A stretch of DNA of 64,000 bases, taken from an uncultured Amylibacter sp. Lineage in GTDB: Bacteria; Pseudomonadota; Alphaproteobacteria; Rhodobacterales; Rhodobacteraceae. Positions 8,368 through 17,254 of this stretch are shown here, piece by piece (the first letter of the stretch is position 1; every line of letters starts with the position of its first letter). The notes below the pieces were generated by a model. The model worked only from the letters and a program-made list of their open reading frames with translations. It was not told where the DNA came from and did not search any database. Position numbers and translations under genes: made by a program. The stretch lies in NCBI GenBank assembly GCA_947497475.1, contig CANMGS010000001.1:1133747-1197746 (forward strand). The letters run 5' to 3'.

Positions 8368-10308
8368 ATGACAGATAAAACCTTTCCACCAGCGGCTGAC
8401 GTTTCTGCGAACGCGCATGCTGACCTAGCAAAATACGAAGAGATGTATGCAGCCTCTGTTGCTGACCCAGAAGCGTTTTGGGCAGAGCATGGCAAACGTT
8501 TGGATTGGATGACACCTTATACAAAGGTGAAAAATACAAGCTATGCCTATCCTGATGTATCTATCAAATGGTACGAAGATGGCGTTTTAAACGTTTGTGC
8601 AAACTGTGTGGATCGTCATTTGGAAACGCGTGGTGATCAAACAGCGATCATTTGGGAAAGCGATGAGCCGGGTGGTGATGAAAAGATCACATATAAAAAG
8701 CTGCACGAAGAAGTTTCACGACTTGGTAATGTTTTAAAAGAATTGGGTGTGGGCAAAGGGGATCGTGTTATCCTTTATATGCCTATGATCCCAGAAGCCG
8801 CTTATGCAATGCTGGCTTGTGCGCGTGTGGGAGCCATTCATTCTATCGTTTTTGGTGGTTTCAGCCCTGATGCATTGGCAAGCCGTATTACGGATTGTGA
8901 CGCAAAATTGGTGATCACAGCGGATGAGGGACCACGTGGCGGTAAGGCTGTTGGTCTGAAGAAAAACGTTGATGCAGCTTTGGCGATTAGCGGTGATGTT
9001 ACAACCTTGGTAGTAGCACGCACTGGTGGCGGCCCAGGTAATCAAGAAGGCCGCGATCATGATTATGCACGTATGATGTCAGCGGTATCTGCTGATTGCC
9101 CACCAGAGCCAATGAATGCCGAAGATCCATTGTTCATTCTGTATACATCAGGCTCTACTGGTAAACCAAAGGGTGTTGTACATTCATCTGGTGGATACCT
9201 TGTTTATGCATCTATGACACATCAATACACATTCGATTATCATGAAGGCGACGTATATTGGTGTACCGCTGATGTGGGGTGGATCACGGGTCACAGCTAT
9301 ATCGTTTATGGGCCGCTTGCGAATGGTGCCACGACACTGATGTTTGAAGGCACGCCAACATATCCAGACACTTCGCGTTTCTGGCAGGTATGTGAAAAGC
9401 ATAAAGTGAACCAATTTTATACAGCACCAACTGCGATCCGTTCGTTAATGGGTCTAGGTGATGCGCCAGTTAATAAGTGTGATCTATCATCATTGAAAGT
9501 GCTTGGTACTGTTGGTGAGCCAATCAACCCAGAAGCTTGGAATTGGTATAACGAAGTCGTTGGTAAGGGCACTGTGCCCATCGTGGATACATGGTGGCAG
9601 ACGGAAACGGGTGGGCACATGTTAACACCTCTACCAGGTGCAACAGCAACAAAACCAGGGTCTGCAACGCGTCCATTCTTTGGTGTGCAACCTGTTATTC
9701 TTGATCCACAAACCGGCAAAGAGATTGAAACAACTGTTGCTGAAGGGGTGCTAGCAATCAAAGAAAGCTGGCCAAGTCAAATGCGAACGGTTTACGGCGA
9801 CCACGAGCGTTTTGTGAATACATATTTCCAACAGTACAAAGGCTATTACTTCACGGAAGATGGCTGTCGTCGTGACGAAGATGGTTACTACTGGATCACA
9901 GGTCGTGTGGATGACGTATTAAATGTTTCTGGTCACCGTATGGGGACTGCTGAAATTGAAAGCGCATTGGTTGCACATCCAAATGTGGCGGAAGCCGCTG
10001 TTGTAGGCTTTCCACACGATGTGAAAGGCCAAGGCATATACTGTTATGTATCCTTAAATGCAGGAACAGAAACATCAGAAGACTTGCGACTTGAGCTACG
10101 CAATTGGGTGCGCAAAGAAATTGGCCCGATTGCATCTCCTGACTTCATACAATTCGCCCCTGGTTTGCCAAAAACACGCTCTGGCAAAATCATGCGCCGT
10201 ATTTTGCGCAAAGTCGCAGAAAACGATTATGGATCATTAGGAGACACATCCACATTGGCAGAACCAGAGGTTGTGGATGATTTGATTGAAAACCGCCAAA
10301 ATAAGTAA
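8368..10308 (+). CDS. acs: Acetyl-CoA synthetase (AMP-forming acetate-CoA ligase)
   Basis: The enzyme activates acetate with ATP and CoA to acetyl-CoA, releasing AMP and PPi. The 646-residue length is typical. The ANL-superfamily P-loop [11 protein letters not shown] lies near residue 256, WWQTETGG near 407, the hinge region [13 protein letters not shown] near 510, and the C-terminal SGKIMRR near 604 contains the Lys that is acetylated to switch Acs off in other bacteria. Propionate is often a poorer substrate. It is the last gene of the Liv-type operon, so uptake and CoA activation are probably co-expressed, and a strong terminator follows. Confidence 0.95.
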   Translation: MTDKTFPPAADVSANAHADLAKYEEMYAASVADPEAFWAEHGKRLDWMTPYTKVKNTSYAYPDVSIKWYEDGVLNVCANCVDRHLETRGDQTAIIWESDEPGGDEKITYKKLHEEVSRLGNVLKELGVGKGDRVILYMPMIPEAAYAMLACARVGAIHSIVFGGFSPDALASRITDCDAKLVITADEGPRGGKAVGLKKNVDAALAISGDVTTLVVARTGGGPGNQEGRDHDYARMMSAVSADCPPEPMNAEDPLFILYTSGSTGKPKGVVHSSGGYLVYASMTHQYTFDYHEGDVYWCTADVGWITGHSYIVYGPLANGATTLMFEGTPTYPDTSRFWQVCEKHKVNQFYTAPTAIRSLMGLGDAPVNKCDLSSLKVLGTVGEPINPEAWNWYNEVVGKGTVPIVDTWWQTETGGHMLTPLPGATATKPGSATRPFFGVQPVILDPQTGKEIETTVAEGVLAIKESWPSQMRTVYGDHERFVNTYFQQYKGYYFTEDGCRRDEDGYYWITGRVDDVLNVSGHRMGTAEIESALVAHPNVAEAAVVGFPHDVKGQGIYCYVSLNAGTETSEDLRLELRNWVRKEIGPIASPDFIQFAPGLPKTRSGKIMRRILRKVAENDYGSLGDTSTLAEPEVVDDLIENRQNK

Positions 10309-10330
10309 GACAACAACACCGCGAAACGAC

Positions 10331-10362
10331 AAAGACCCAAGGTATAACCTTGGGTCTTTTTT
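10331..10362 (+). terminator. Rho-independent terminator after acs
   Basis: A perfect 13-bp stem, AAAGACCCAAGGT at 10331-10343 and its complement at 10347-10359, with a 3-base ATA loop, runs into a T-run ending at 10362. It lies 22 bp after the acs stop. It could also serve weakly for the convergent gene at 10425. Confidence 0.9.
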
Positions 10363-10424
10363 ATCTCTACTTCTCGGGGAAATGATTTAGACGATCGTGA
10401 CTTATATATCCGAGTTTACTACTT

Positions 10425-10829
10425 TTAATTTAAAGTAAATGTCATTTGCTCTGGTGCATTTTTAGCCTTTGGCTGAGCCTTTAATTTTATAACGTTTTCT
10501 TTAGTTGAAACTTTATAACATGCAAATTTTGCGCCAGGGTTTAACAATGGCTTCATGCAAAATTTCCCTGATTGCATTTCCCATATAAATTTACGTTTTC
10601 TATCTGAACCCGTTTTTGTGAAATCGGCAATGTTTGTCCCATCATTTTGACGAAAGCTAACGCCATCTGGCAGGCGGTCTGCAGGTTTTGTCCCTACCTT
10701 CATCTGTAAAGTGGCAGATTTTCCAATAAGCAACTCTTCTAAATTAATTGTATCTGCTTGCGCGGATTGTGCTGTAGCTATCAATGAGAAAATTGTAAAA
10801 ACCTTCAATGATTGAGATAGTTTTTTCAT
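10425..10829 (-). CDS. Small secreted protein of unknown function
   Basis: This 134-residue protein has a clear Sec signal peptide (MKKLSQSL, hydrophobic core, cleavage after AQA near residue 25). The mature part is about 109 residues and includes WEMQSGKFCMKP and FACYKVSTKEN, giving two Cys about 17 residues apart that could form a disulfide in the periplasm. The pattern W-x-x-x-x-G-x-x-C followed by C-Y/F-x-V recurs in many small alphaproteobacterial secreted proteins of unknown role, but I cannot name the family. It is a lone gene in AT-rich DNA between acs and the OmpV-like gene. Confidence 0.75.
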   Translation of the reverse strand: MKKLSQSLKVFTIFSLIATAQSAQADTINLEELLIGKSATLQMKVGTKPADRLPDGVSFRQNDGTNIADFTKTGSDRKRKFIWEMQSGKFCMKPLLNPGAKFACYKVSTKENVIKLKAQPKAKNAPEQMTFTLN

Positions 10830-10900
10830 AAAATTATGTCCTATATAACTCTGATTTTAAAGATAATTCACGTATAATCATATTTAAATCATCAGTAGAA

Positions 10901-10927
10901 CTCACATCCTTGTGACAAGGGTATGAG
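10901..10927. other. Hairpin between ompV-like gene and small secreted-protein gene
   Basis: An inverted repeat, CTCAcATCCTTG, loop TGA, CAAGGGTaTGAG, forms an 11-bp stem with one mismatch and one G-U pair. No T-run follows on either strand. It could be a weak terminator or mRNA-stability element after the OmpV-like gene; nothing else is seen in this 200-bp gap. Confidence 0.35.
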
Positions 10928-11031
10928 TCAAATGATTGTAGATTAAAGTCAGTTCATACCAGCAGAGCTACAGACTCTTAAATGTATGTCTCAGCAGATT
11001 AAGGTATTTGTATGATTGAGGCTAGATCATA

Positions 11032-11823
11032 CTAAAAATTGAACAGAATCCCTAACGATGCTTCTTGCGTCGTGGATGATCCGTGATCGCGTACAAGCGG
11101 GCTGTCAGAAATAGAAGAACCATATGTTTCAATAGATGCATTCGCAAATAGGACTGTGGAATCCGTTAACGCATAGTCCAAGCCCACACCAAATGAGGCA
11201 CCTTTATACCCACCAGATGCTTTATACTGGCTTAAACCTGAGGCAGTTGCGTCTGCTGCGGTAATTCCTACTTCGGTGTTCATATGCGTGGAATTTGCAA
11301 AGCTAACGTCAAAGTTTGCATTCCAAGACAGACGATCTGTGAGGTACTTCTCATACCCTGCACCAACAAAACCAACGAAACCTTTGCCGCGATTTCGAAC
11401 GTCTTGTTGAAATCCTAAGCCGATTTCAAAGTCACCTAATTCACGTATAATAATGGCCTGAAATTCTACGGTGTCTTCAACTTCTTTAAAGCCTGTCAGG
11501 ATTGGGTCATCTGCATTATCACGACCGAATTCATATTCGAAACTCAACTTAACTTTTGTTGCCTCAAAGGGCTCAAATTCTACGCCAATGCCATCTGTAC
11601 CTGCAAACCACGTTACATTTTTTGCAGTTGTATAGGCGGCCCCTAATACAAAACCTGCTTCGGTTGAATATTCATCTGAGCCTACATAAGCCGCTTCGTA
11701 TTCAGCGCCCAGACCAAGCTTAAAGGACCAACCTTGTTCTTCTGCAAATGCGGAAGGCGCAGCCAGACAAAGGCCTAAAGGTAAAATAAGTAAAGATTCT
11801 TTCCGATAATTTAAGATTCGCAT
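11032..11823 (-). CDS. MipA/OmpV family outer-membrane protein
   Basis: This 263-residue protein has a signal peptide ending SAFA near residue 28, followed by alternating-hydrophobicity strands and a C-terminal Phe (LGILFNF), the sorting signal of beta-barrels. The segments YEAAYVGSDEYS and FGRDNADDPILTG match MipA/OmpV (PF06629), a family of 10-12-stranded barrels; MipA binds murein enzymes in E. coli, and OmpV-like members often respond to osmotic or antimicrobial stress. The gene is divergent from a membrane-bound LuxR regulator across 146 bp, an arrangement suggesting that regulator controls it. Confidence 0.82.
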   Translation of the reverse strand: MRILNYRKESLLILPLGLCLAAPSAFAEEQGWSFKLGLGAEYEAAYVGSDEYSTEAGFVLGAAYTTAKNVTWFAGTDGIGVEFEPFEATKVKLSFEYEFGRDNADDPILTGFKEVEDTVEFQAIIIRELGDFEIGLGFQQDVRNRGKGFVGFVGAGYEKYLTDRLSWNANFDVSFANSTHMNTEVGITAADATASGLSQYKASGGYKGASFGVGLDYALTDSTVLFANASIETYGSSISDSPLVRDHGSSTTQEASLGILFNF

Positions 11824-11969
11824 ATCTGTTTCCTTGTTATTAGATATGCGGCAATTAAATTTTTAAACCGGATCCCGTCATCCAGCATAGGAACTATTTG
11901 GCGTTCATTTTAATCTCATGCGTCAAATGACATATAGTGAAATAGGGTAAACTTCGCTTTATTGTAAGA

Positions 11970-12515
11970 ATGAAAATTCAACAAACACATTCACGAGAGA
12001 AACAGTTCTCTATTTTAGCATTGATATTGCTTTTGCTCGCTATCGCTTTTGATATCTGGGAAGATGTTCAAGAAGGCGAAGCTTTGGCAGAGTTGCTAAA
12101 GGATGTTGTCGTAGTTGCAATGGTATCTCTTTTACTTGCCTACATTTATGTGCTTCAGCCGATGAAGACCAAATCTGATAACAAAGAGTTATCCCGCAGT
12201 AATGATGAGCAAGCCATAGATATTGCGCATTTATCGCACCAAAGACAAATTCAGCTAGAAGGCCTTGCAGCATATATTGATGCACAATTTGATGCATGGG
12301 GCTTAACTGCTGCTGAAAAAGATGTTGCTTTGATGTTGTTGAAAGGTTTTTCAATGAAAGAGATTTCAGAGCTACGCGGCGTTTCTGAGCGGACAACACG
12401 GCAACAGGCGGTTACGATATACAGTAAAGCGGATATTGGCGGGCGTGCAGAGTTGTCTGCATTCTTTCTGGAGGATCTTTTGTTGCCATCTGCTTTTGTG
12501 ACTGCTGCTAAATAA
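11970..12515 (+). CDS. Membrane-anchored LuxR-type regulator
   Basis: This 181-residue protein has two N-terminal transmembrane helices (about residues 13-29 and 42-62), a linker of about 50 residues that could form a short coiled coil, and a C-terminal LuxR/GerE helix-turn-helix (residues about 108-170) containing WGLTAAEKDVALMLLKGFS and SERTTRQQAVTIYSKA. It has no receiver or PAS domain, so signal input probably comes through the membrane part. It is transcribed away from the MipA/OmpV gene; similar pairs occur in marine Proteobacteria, supporting a role in envelope-stress control of that porin (inference). A hairpin terminator follows. Confidence 0.8.
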   Translation: MKIQQTHSREKQFSILALILLLLAIAFDIWEDVQEGEALAELLKDVVVVAMVSLLLAYIYVLQPMKTKSDNKELSRSNDEQAIDIAHLSHQRQIQLEGLAAYIDAQFDAWGLTAAEKDVALMLLKGFSMKEISELRGVSERTTRQQAVTIYSKADIGGRAELSAFFLEDLLLPSAFVTAAK

Positions 12516-12540
12516 AGCAATCTCTTTAAACACAAAAACA

Positions 12541-12575
12541 AAAGGCTCAGCAAATAAATGCTAAGCCTTTGTTTT
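12541..12575. terminator. Terminator shared by luxR-type gene and tRNA-Lys
   Basis: The stem AAAGGCTcAGCA / TGCTaAGCCTTT (12541-12570, one mismatch, loop AATAAA) is followed by GTTTTATT on the plus strand and by TTTTGTTTTTG on the minus strand. It fits termination in both directions: of the regulator gene on the plus strand and of the tRNA on the minus strand. Confidence 0.8.
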
Positions 12576-12577
12576 AT

Positions 12578-12653
12578 TGGTGAGCCGGTCGGGGTTCGAA
12601 CCCGAGACCTACTGATTAAAAGTCAGTTGCTCTACCAGCTGAGCTACCGGCCC
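12578..12653 (-). tRNA. tRNA-Lys (anticodon UUU)
   Basis: The minus strand folds as a complete 76-nt cloverleaf: acceptor GGGCCGG/CCGGCTC with one G-U pair, D-arm GCTC/GAGC with loop AGCTGGTA, anticodon arm ACTGA-CTTTTAA-TCAGT giving anticodon TTT at 34-36, T-arm TCGGG-TTCGAAC-CCCGA, discriminator A and an encoded CCA (12578-12580). It reads AAA and AAG lysine codons. It stands alone, opposite in direction to both flanking genes. Confidence 0.97.
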
Positions 12654-12757
12654 TCCATTGGGCGGGTATTATGCGTCCAGACAGCTTTGGTCAAGTACCT
12701 ATCTAAAGAAAAATGCTACATCTGGAATGATTGTGACGACTCGTCTATATGAGGCCT

Positions 12758-13603
12758 ATGACAAACCAAAACACACATAATGTCGGTTTGCCTTTTTTGA
12801 AAATGCACGGTCTTGGAAATGACTTTGTAATTGTTGATGCAAGAAAGGCTGATAACCCAATAACACCTGCTGTTGCGAAAGCGATTGGCAGCCGATTCTT
12901 TGGTGTGGGCTTTGATCAACTGGCTGTTTTGCGTGAAACGGATGATGCAGATATTGCCGTGGATTTCTGGAATTCAGACGGCTCAACAGCAGATGCTTGT
13001 GGCAATGCAAGTCGATGTGTGGCGCGTTTGGTGATGGAAGAAACGGGTAATGATTCTATTACCTTGCAAACTGGATTCGGGTTGTTGCCCGTTGTACGTG
13101 TGGATACGGATAATTTCAGCGTGAATATGGGGCAACCACAACTGACATGGGATACTGTTCCTTTGGCGCGTGATGTTGATCTGAATGCTTTGCCGATTGA
13201 GGGTGAACCAGGTGCCGCTGGTATGGGTAATCCGCATTGTGTGTTTGTTGTGGATGATGCCGAAGCAGTTGATCTGCCAAAGATTGGCCCTGTGATGGAA
13301 CATCACGAATTATATCCTGAACGCACGAATGTTGAGTTTATCAATATCATTAATCGCAACCACATTCGTATGCGGGTTTGGGAACGTGGTGGCATGATCA
13401 CGCTGGCCTGTGGTTCTGGGGCTTGTGGTGCAGTTGTTGTGGCACATCGCAAGGGCCTGACGGATCGCAATGTTCAGGTCGATTTGGATGGTGGTACACT
13501 GCACATCGATTGGCGTGAGGATGGCGTTTGGATGACAGGGCCAACAGCACTGGTATTCTCGGGCGAATTAAGCGCTGAATTTTTGAGTAGTATTGATGGC
13601 TAA
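12758..13603 (+). CDS. dapF: Diaminopimelate epimerase
   Basis: DapF converts LL- to meso-diaminopimelate for lysine and peptidoglycan synthesis. The two catalytic Cys are present in CGNASRC near residue 80 and ACGSGACG near 217, and MHGLGNDFVIVDA marks the N-terminus. ATG 12758 is preferred because GAGG lies six bases upstream; ATG 12749 would add three residues. Its 3' end overlaps mtaB by eight bases. The same dapF-mtaB pair is common in Rhodobacterales. Confidence 0.96.
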   Translation: MTNQNTHNVGLPFLKMHGLGNDFVIVDARKADNPITPAVAKAIGSRFFGVGFDQLAVLRETDDADIAVDFWNSDGSTADACGNASRCVARLVMEETGNDSITLQTGFGLLPVVRVDTDNFSVNMGQPQLTWDTVPLARDVDLNALPIEGEPGAAGMGNPHCVFVVDDAEAVDLPKIGPVMEHHELYPERTNVEFINIINRNHIRMRVWERGGMITLACGSGACGAVVVAHRKGLTDRNVQVDLDGGTLHIDWREDGVWMTGPTALVFSGELSAEFLSSIDG

Positions 13604-14858
13604 TCCCCCGATCTTTGAAACTTTTGGTTGCCGGTTGAACGCCTATGAAACCGAAGCCATGAAAGACTTGTCCGAACAGGCAGGTCTGGATGGTGCCGTG
13701 GTGGTGAACACCTGTGCTGTGACGGCAGAAGCTGTGCGTCAGTCTAAGCAACGTATTCGCAAACTGCGCCGTGAAAATCCTGATGCGAAATTGATCGTGA
13801 CGGGCTGTGCCGCGCAAACAGAACCCAAAACCTATTCCGATATGGAAGAGGTGGATATGGTTGTGGGCAACATCGAAAAGATGCAGGCGGACACTTGGGA
13901 GAATATTGCCAAAGGCCCAGACTTTATTGGTGACGCTGAAAAGGTTCAGGTCGATGATATTATGTCAGTGACCGAAACAGCTGGCCATCTGATTGATGGG
14001 TTCGGCACACGGGCGCGCGCCTATGTTCAGGTGCAAAATGGCTGCGATCACCGCTGTACGTTTTGTATTATCCCCTATGGTCGTGGTAATTCACGGTCGG
14101 TTGCAGCGGGTGTCGTTGTCGAACAGATTAAAAGGCTAGTCGATAAAGGTTACCAAGAGGTTGTGCTTACGGGCGTAGATATCACCAGCTGGGGTGCAGA
14201 CCTGCCGATGCAGCCGAAACTGGGTGATTTGGTTCAACGGATTTTAACACTGGTTCCTGACTTGCCGCGCCTGCGCATTTCTTCGATTGATTCCGTAGAA
14301 GTTGACCCAGCATTGACCGATGCCATTGGCGGTGATCGTCGTTTGATGCCGCATTTGCATTTATCGTTGCAAGCGGGCGATGATATGATCCTGAAACGGA
14401 TGAAACGCCGTCATTTGCGTGATGATGCCATTCAGTTTTGCGAAGATATGCGTAAGGCGCGCCCTGATATTGTATACGGTGCAGACATTATTGCGGGCTT
14501 CCCGACGGAGACGGAAGAGATGTTTGAGAACTCTTTGAAGCTGGTCGAGGATTGTGGGCTGACTTGGTTGCATGTGTTCCCGTTCTCACCGCGTGAAGGA
14601 ACGCCTGCTGCGCGTATGCCGCAAATGGACCGCAGTATCATCAAAGAACGCGCTGCACGGTTGCGTGCGGCTGGGGATGAACAGGTTAATCATCACCTGA
14701 ATGCTCAGATCCAGAAGCGCCATAATATCCTGATGGAAAACCCGCGTATGGGGCGTACAGAAGGGTTCACGGAAGTGTATTTTGACACTGATCAACCCGT
14801 TGGTAAGATTGTGAAAGCGCAGATTATTGGGCGCAATGATACGCAACTGGTAGCCTAA
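13596..14858 (+). CDS. mtaB: tRNA t6A37 methylthiotransferase
   Basis: This is a radical-SAM enzyme that adds a methylthio group to t6A at position 37 of ANN-decoding tRNAs, giving ms2t6A. The 420 residues comprise the N-terminal UPF0004 domain (FGCRLNAYETEAM, then VNTCAVTAEA and TGCAAQ, whose three Cys hold one cluster), the radical-SAM core with CDHRCTFC near residues 149-156, and a C-terminal TRAM-like tail. ATG 13596 is chosen over TTG 13593. One base separates it from the GST gene that follows. Interestingly, the nearby tRNA-Lys(UUU) is a known ms2t6A substrate in other bacteria. Confidence 0.94.
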   Translation: MANPPIFETFGCRLNAYETEAMKDLSEQAGLDGAVVVNTCAVTAEAVRQSKQRIRKLRRENPDAKLIVTGCAAQTEPKTYSDMEEVDMVVGNIEKMQADTWENIAKGPDFIGDAEKVQVDDIMSVTETAGHLIDGFGTRARAYVQVQNGCDHRCTFCIIPYGRGNSRSVAAGVVVEQIKRLVDKGYQEVVLTGVDITSWGADLPMQPKLGDLVQRILTLVPDLPRLRISSIDSVEVDPALTDAIGGDRRLMPHLHLSLQAGDDMILKRMKRRHLRDDAIQFCEDMRKARPDIVYGADIIAGFPTETEEMFENSLKLVEDCGLTWLHVFPFSPREGTPAARMPQMDRSIIKERAARLRAAGDEQVNHHLNAQIQKRHNILMENPRMGRTEGFTEVYFDTDQPVGKIVKAQIIGRNDTQLVA

Positions 14859-14859
14859 T

Positions 14860-15516
14860 ATGTCACGACCTATCTTATACTCTTTTCGCCGCTGCCCCTA
14901 TGCAATGCGGGCGCGTTTGGCGTTAGAGGCTGGTGGAATTGATGTGGAACTGCGCGAGATTATTTTCAGAGATAAAGCGCCAGAGTTTTTAGCGGCCTCG
15001 CCCAAGGGTACTGTGCCTGTTCTTATGGGTGCTAATAATTTGTTATTAGAGGAAAGTTTGGACATTATCCGCTGGTCTATGGACACATCTAAAGCGGGCG
15101 AATTGTTGAAGCCTGATGCTGGAAGTACAGATAAAGCGATTGCTTTGATCGAGCGTATGGATGCGGATTTTAAGCCGCATTTAGACAAGTATAAATACGC
15201 CAGCCGTTATGAAGATGTAGATGGGATTGCATCGCGTTCAAAAGGTTCGAAATTCATTGAAGAACTTGAAGGTATGTAAGCAGGACAACCCTATCTATAT
15301 GGGCAGAAACGATCCGTTGCTGATATTGGTGTGGCACCATTTGTGCGCCAGTTTGCGCATGTAGATCAGGCTTGGTTTTATGGCCAAGACTGGACGAATG
15401 TCATCAAGTGGTTGGATGCATTTAAAGCGTCGCCAGAGTTTCTGCGTATTATGAAGAAATACCCCAAATGGGTTGCGGGTGATGATGCGATTATTTTCCC
15501 ACCTGAAATTGACTAA
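14860..15516 (+). pseudogene. Glutathione S-transferase interrupted by one in-frame stop
   Basis: Reading frame 1 from ATG 14860 gives a thioredoxin-fold N-terminal half (RRCPYAMRARLALEAGG, PVLMGANNLLLEESLDII), reaches TAA at 15277-15279, and then continues in the same frame with a clean C-terminal GST helical domain (YLYGQKRSVADIGVAPFVRQ, ending near FPPEID at 15516). The total of 218 codons equals an ordinary full-length GST, so nothing is missing; only one codon is changed. TTA (Leu) to TAA is the simplest explanation. Either the gene is newly inactivated, a truncated 139-residue protein is made, or the base is a sequencing error. It follows mtaB by one base. Confidence 0.85.
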
Positions 15517-15657
15517 CCGCGCGGTGCGTTAAGAAATCCCGAAACTGTGAAAAAACGCTGTATGATCCGCGTATGACAAACGTATGCTTTGCGTATGGCA
15601 GTTTGTATGGCACCAAAGGTTAACGGCTTTGGGCTTATTGGTTAAGGAAATGTTAAA

Positions 15658-16281
15658 ATGCACCCAAACCCAATCTTTCGTAAATCAGAGCGTGAAGCGA
15701 ATTTAGCATTCGCACAGCATCGTAGTTTTGGAACTTTATCAATTAATGCGGATGAAGGTCCGTTGGTTTCACATGTGCCGTTTCAATTGTCTGCAGATGG
15801 TCAATCACTGGAAGCGCATTTGGTGCGCTCTAACCCAATCGCGCGTACTTTGAGGAATGGTGAAGCAAAAGCTGTGATCGCGGTCAGTGGCGGGGATGGA
15901 TATATTTCACCCGATTGGTATGAGATTGAGGATCAAGTGCCCACTTGGAATTATGTGGCGGTGCATTTGCGTGGCACTGTGCGGTTGCTGGCTGATGATG
16001 CGTTACACGGTGTATTGGAACGGCTCTCTGCCGCGATGGAAACGCGTTTGTTGCCCAAGCCAATTTGGACGATGGATAAGATGACGCCTGATGCATTGTC
16101 CAAGATGATGCGCCAGATTGTTCCGATAGCGATGGATGTTTCTGATATCGATGGGACTTGGAAGTTGTCACAGAACAAAGTTGATGATGTTCGGATACGT
16201 GCGCATCAGGGGTTGGCATCAACAGGATTTGGATTAGAATATCAGGCAATTGCGGACCTTATGAAAGATCCGCCCTGTTAG
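15658..16281 (+). CDS. FMN-binding split-barrel protein, PaiB family
   Basis: This 207-residue protein matches the PaiB/FMN-binding negative regulator family (PF04299) in length and in its blocks: MHPNPIFR at the N-terminus, VSHVPFQL near 40, ISPDWYE near 82 and VPTWNYVAVHLRG near 92. B. subtilis PaiB affects sporulation and degradative-enzyme genes, but most family members are flavin- or heme-binding proteins without known DNA binding, so a regulatory role is not assured. It lies 141 bp after the broken GST gene and seven bases before the next small gene, with which it likely forms an operon ending in the intact GST. Confidence 0.85.
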   Translation: MHPNPIFRKSEREANLAFAQHRSFGTLSINADEGPLVSHVPFQLSADGQSLEAHLVRSNPIARTLRNGEAKAVIAVSGGDGYISPDWYEIEDQVPTWNYVAVHLRGTVRLLADDALHGVLERLSAAMETRLLPKPIWTMDKMTPDALSKMMRQIVPIAMDVSDIDGTWKLSQNKVDDVRIRAHQGLASTGFGLEYQAIADLMKDPPC

Positions 16282-16287
16282 GAGCGT

Positions 16288-16557
16288 ATGAAAATGGCAC
16301 TACCTATTATCCCTTTGGCAGTTGTTGCGGGTGCAGTTGCACTGGCGCGCAATGTTCATATTTCACCCGTGGATCAACGCGTGGAAGACCGGCTGGATGA
16401 TGTTGGCGAAGGGTTTTCTGTGCACCGCGACCAAGCAGGACAACAATTGAACAGCAGCTATCGATGGAAACGCACTATCCGTTTTGGGAAAAATGGGCAG
16501 GGGTATGAAATTGATGCATCGGCCCTTGGGCGGATTAAATTTAAGAAAGTAGACTAA
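16288..16557 (+). CDS. Small protein with one N-terminal helix, unknown
   Basis: The product has 89 residues, with a hydrophobic helix at about residues 4-21 that may be an uncleaved anchor, followed by a soluble part containing VDQRVEDRLDDVGEG and YRWKRTIRFGKNGQGYEID. GGAG lies just before ATG 16288. It is translationally coupled to the following GST (TAATG, one-base overlap). I do not recognise a characterised family, though co-location with GST genes is suggestive. Confidence 0.7.
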   Translation: MKMALPIIPLAVVAGAVALARNVHISPVDQRVEDRLDDVGEGFSVHRDQAGQQLNSSYRWKRTIRFGKNGQGYEIDASALGRIKFKKVD

Positions 16558-17165
16558 TGCAGTTATATTCAGCGGCACCGTCCCCATTCGTACGCAAAGC
16601 ACGTGTGGTTTTGTTAGAGCTTGGTTTGAGTGATCAGGTTGAGATTGTCGAAGCTATGGGAACGCCCATCAATTCATCAAACATGCCTGTGGATCAAAAC
16701 CCATTGGGTAAAATCCCATGTTTGGTACGTGAAGATGGCCCCTCCATTTACGATAGCCGTGTGATTACGCGTTATTTGAATGATAAAGCGGGTGGTGATC
16801 TGTATCCAACATGCGATCGTCAGTGGGAAACACTGACATTGGAAGCCACGGCTGATGGTATTATGGATGCGGCTGTTTTGATGGTTTACGAAAAACGCGT
16901 GCGCCCTGATGAATTGGTTTACATGGCTTGGATCAATGCGCAGTGGGAAAAGATTTCCCGTACTTTGGATGCTGTTGAGGATCGTTGGATGGATCACCTG
17001 TCTGGCCCATTGGATATGGGGCAAATCGGCTTGGGCATTGCGTTGGAATATCTGGATTTCCGTCATGAAGATCGCAACTGGCGTATTGGACGCGATAAAT
17101 TGGCTGCTTGGCAAGCTGAGTTTGCGAAGCGCGATGCGATGCAGGCGACACAACCAACGGCATAA
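16557..17165 (+). CDS. Glutathione S-transferase
   Basis: This is a full-length 202-residue GST with an N-terminal thioredoxin fold (LYSAAPSPFVRKARVVLLEL, catalytic region Ser-Pro-Phe-Val at about 8-11; PLGKIPCLV and IYDSRVITRYL near 40-70, the glutathione-binding cis-Pro and DS motif) and an all-helical C-terminal domain. The motifs suggest glutathione conjugation or thiol transfer on an unknown substrate. It is the last gene of the operon with the PaiB-like and small proteins; a hairpin with a T-run follows. It could compensate for the interrupted GST 1.7 kb upstream, although the two are not close paralogues by eye. Confidence 0.88.
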   Translation: MQLYSAAPSPFVRKARVVLLELGLSDQVEIVEAMGTPINSSNMPVDQNPLGKIPCLVREDGPSIYDSRVITRYLNDKAGGDLYPTCDRQWETLTLEATADGIMDAAVLMVYEKRVRPDELVYMAWINAQWEKISRTLDAVEDRWMDHLSGPLDMGQIGLGIALEYLDFRHEDRNWRIGRDKLAAWQAEFAKRDAMQATQPTA

Positions 17166-17184
17166 TTCAATTCATCTGTGAGTG

Positions 17185-17230
17185 AGACAAAGTTTCTTGA
17201 CAGAAACTGGCTTTGCTTGTCTGATTTTTT
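17185..17230 (+). terminator. Terminator after GST, just upstream of the demethylase-like gene
   Basis: Nested stems AGACAAAG / CTTTGcTTGTCT (17185-17192 and 17211-17222) and GTTTC / GAAAC (17192-17196 and 17203-17207) are followed directly by GATTTTTT at 17223-17230. It is a normal terminator for the GST operon, but the next gene starts only 25 bp further on, leaving little room for a promoter after it. Confidence 0.75.
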
Positions 17231-17254
17231 CATCCCAAAGCCAATGGAGAGACT

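Noticed and set aside
12558..12752. A 64-codon plus-strand frame containing VRTRDLLIKSQLLYQLSYRPS
   Set aside because: This is the well-known false frame read across the antisense of a tRNA gene; the tRNA-Lys cloverleaf on the minus strand explains the sequence.
14860..15516. Frameshift in the GST gene
   Set aside because: Both halves are in the same reading frame with all codons accounted for, so it is a single nonsense codon, not an insertion or deletion.
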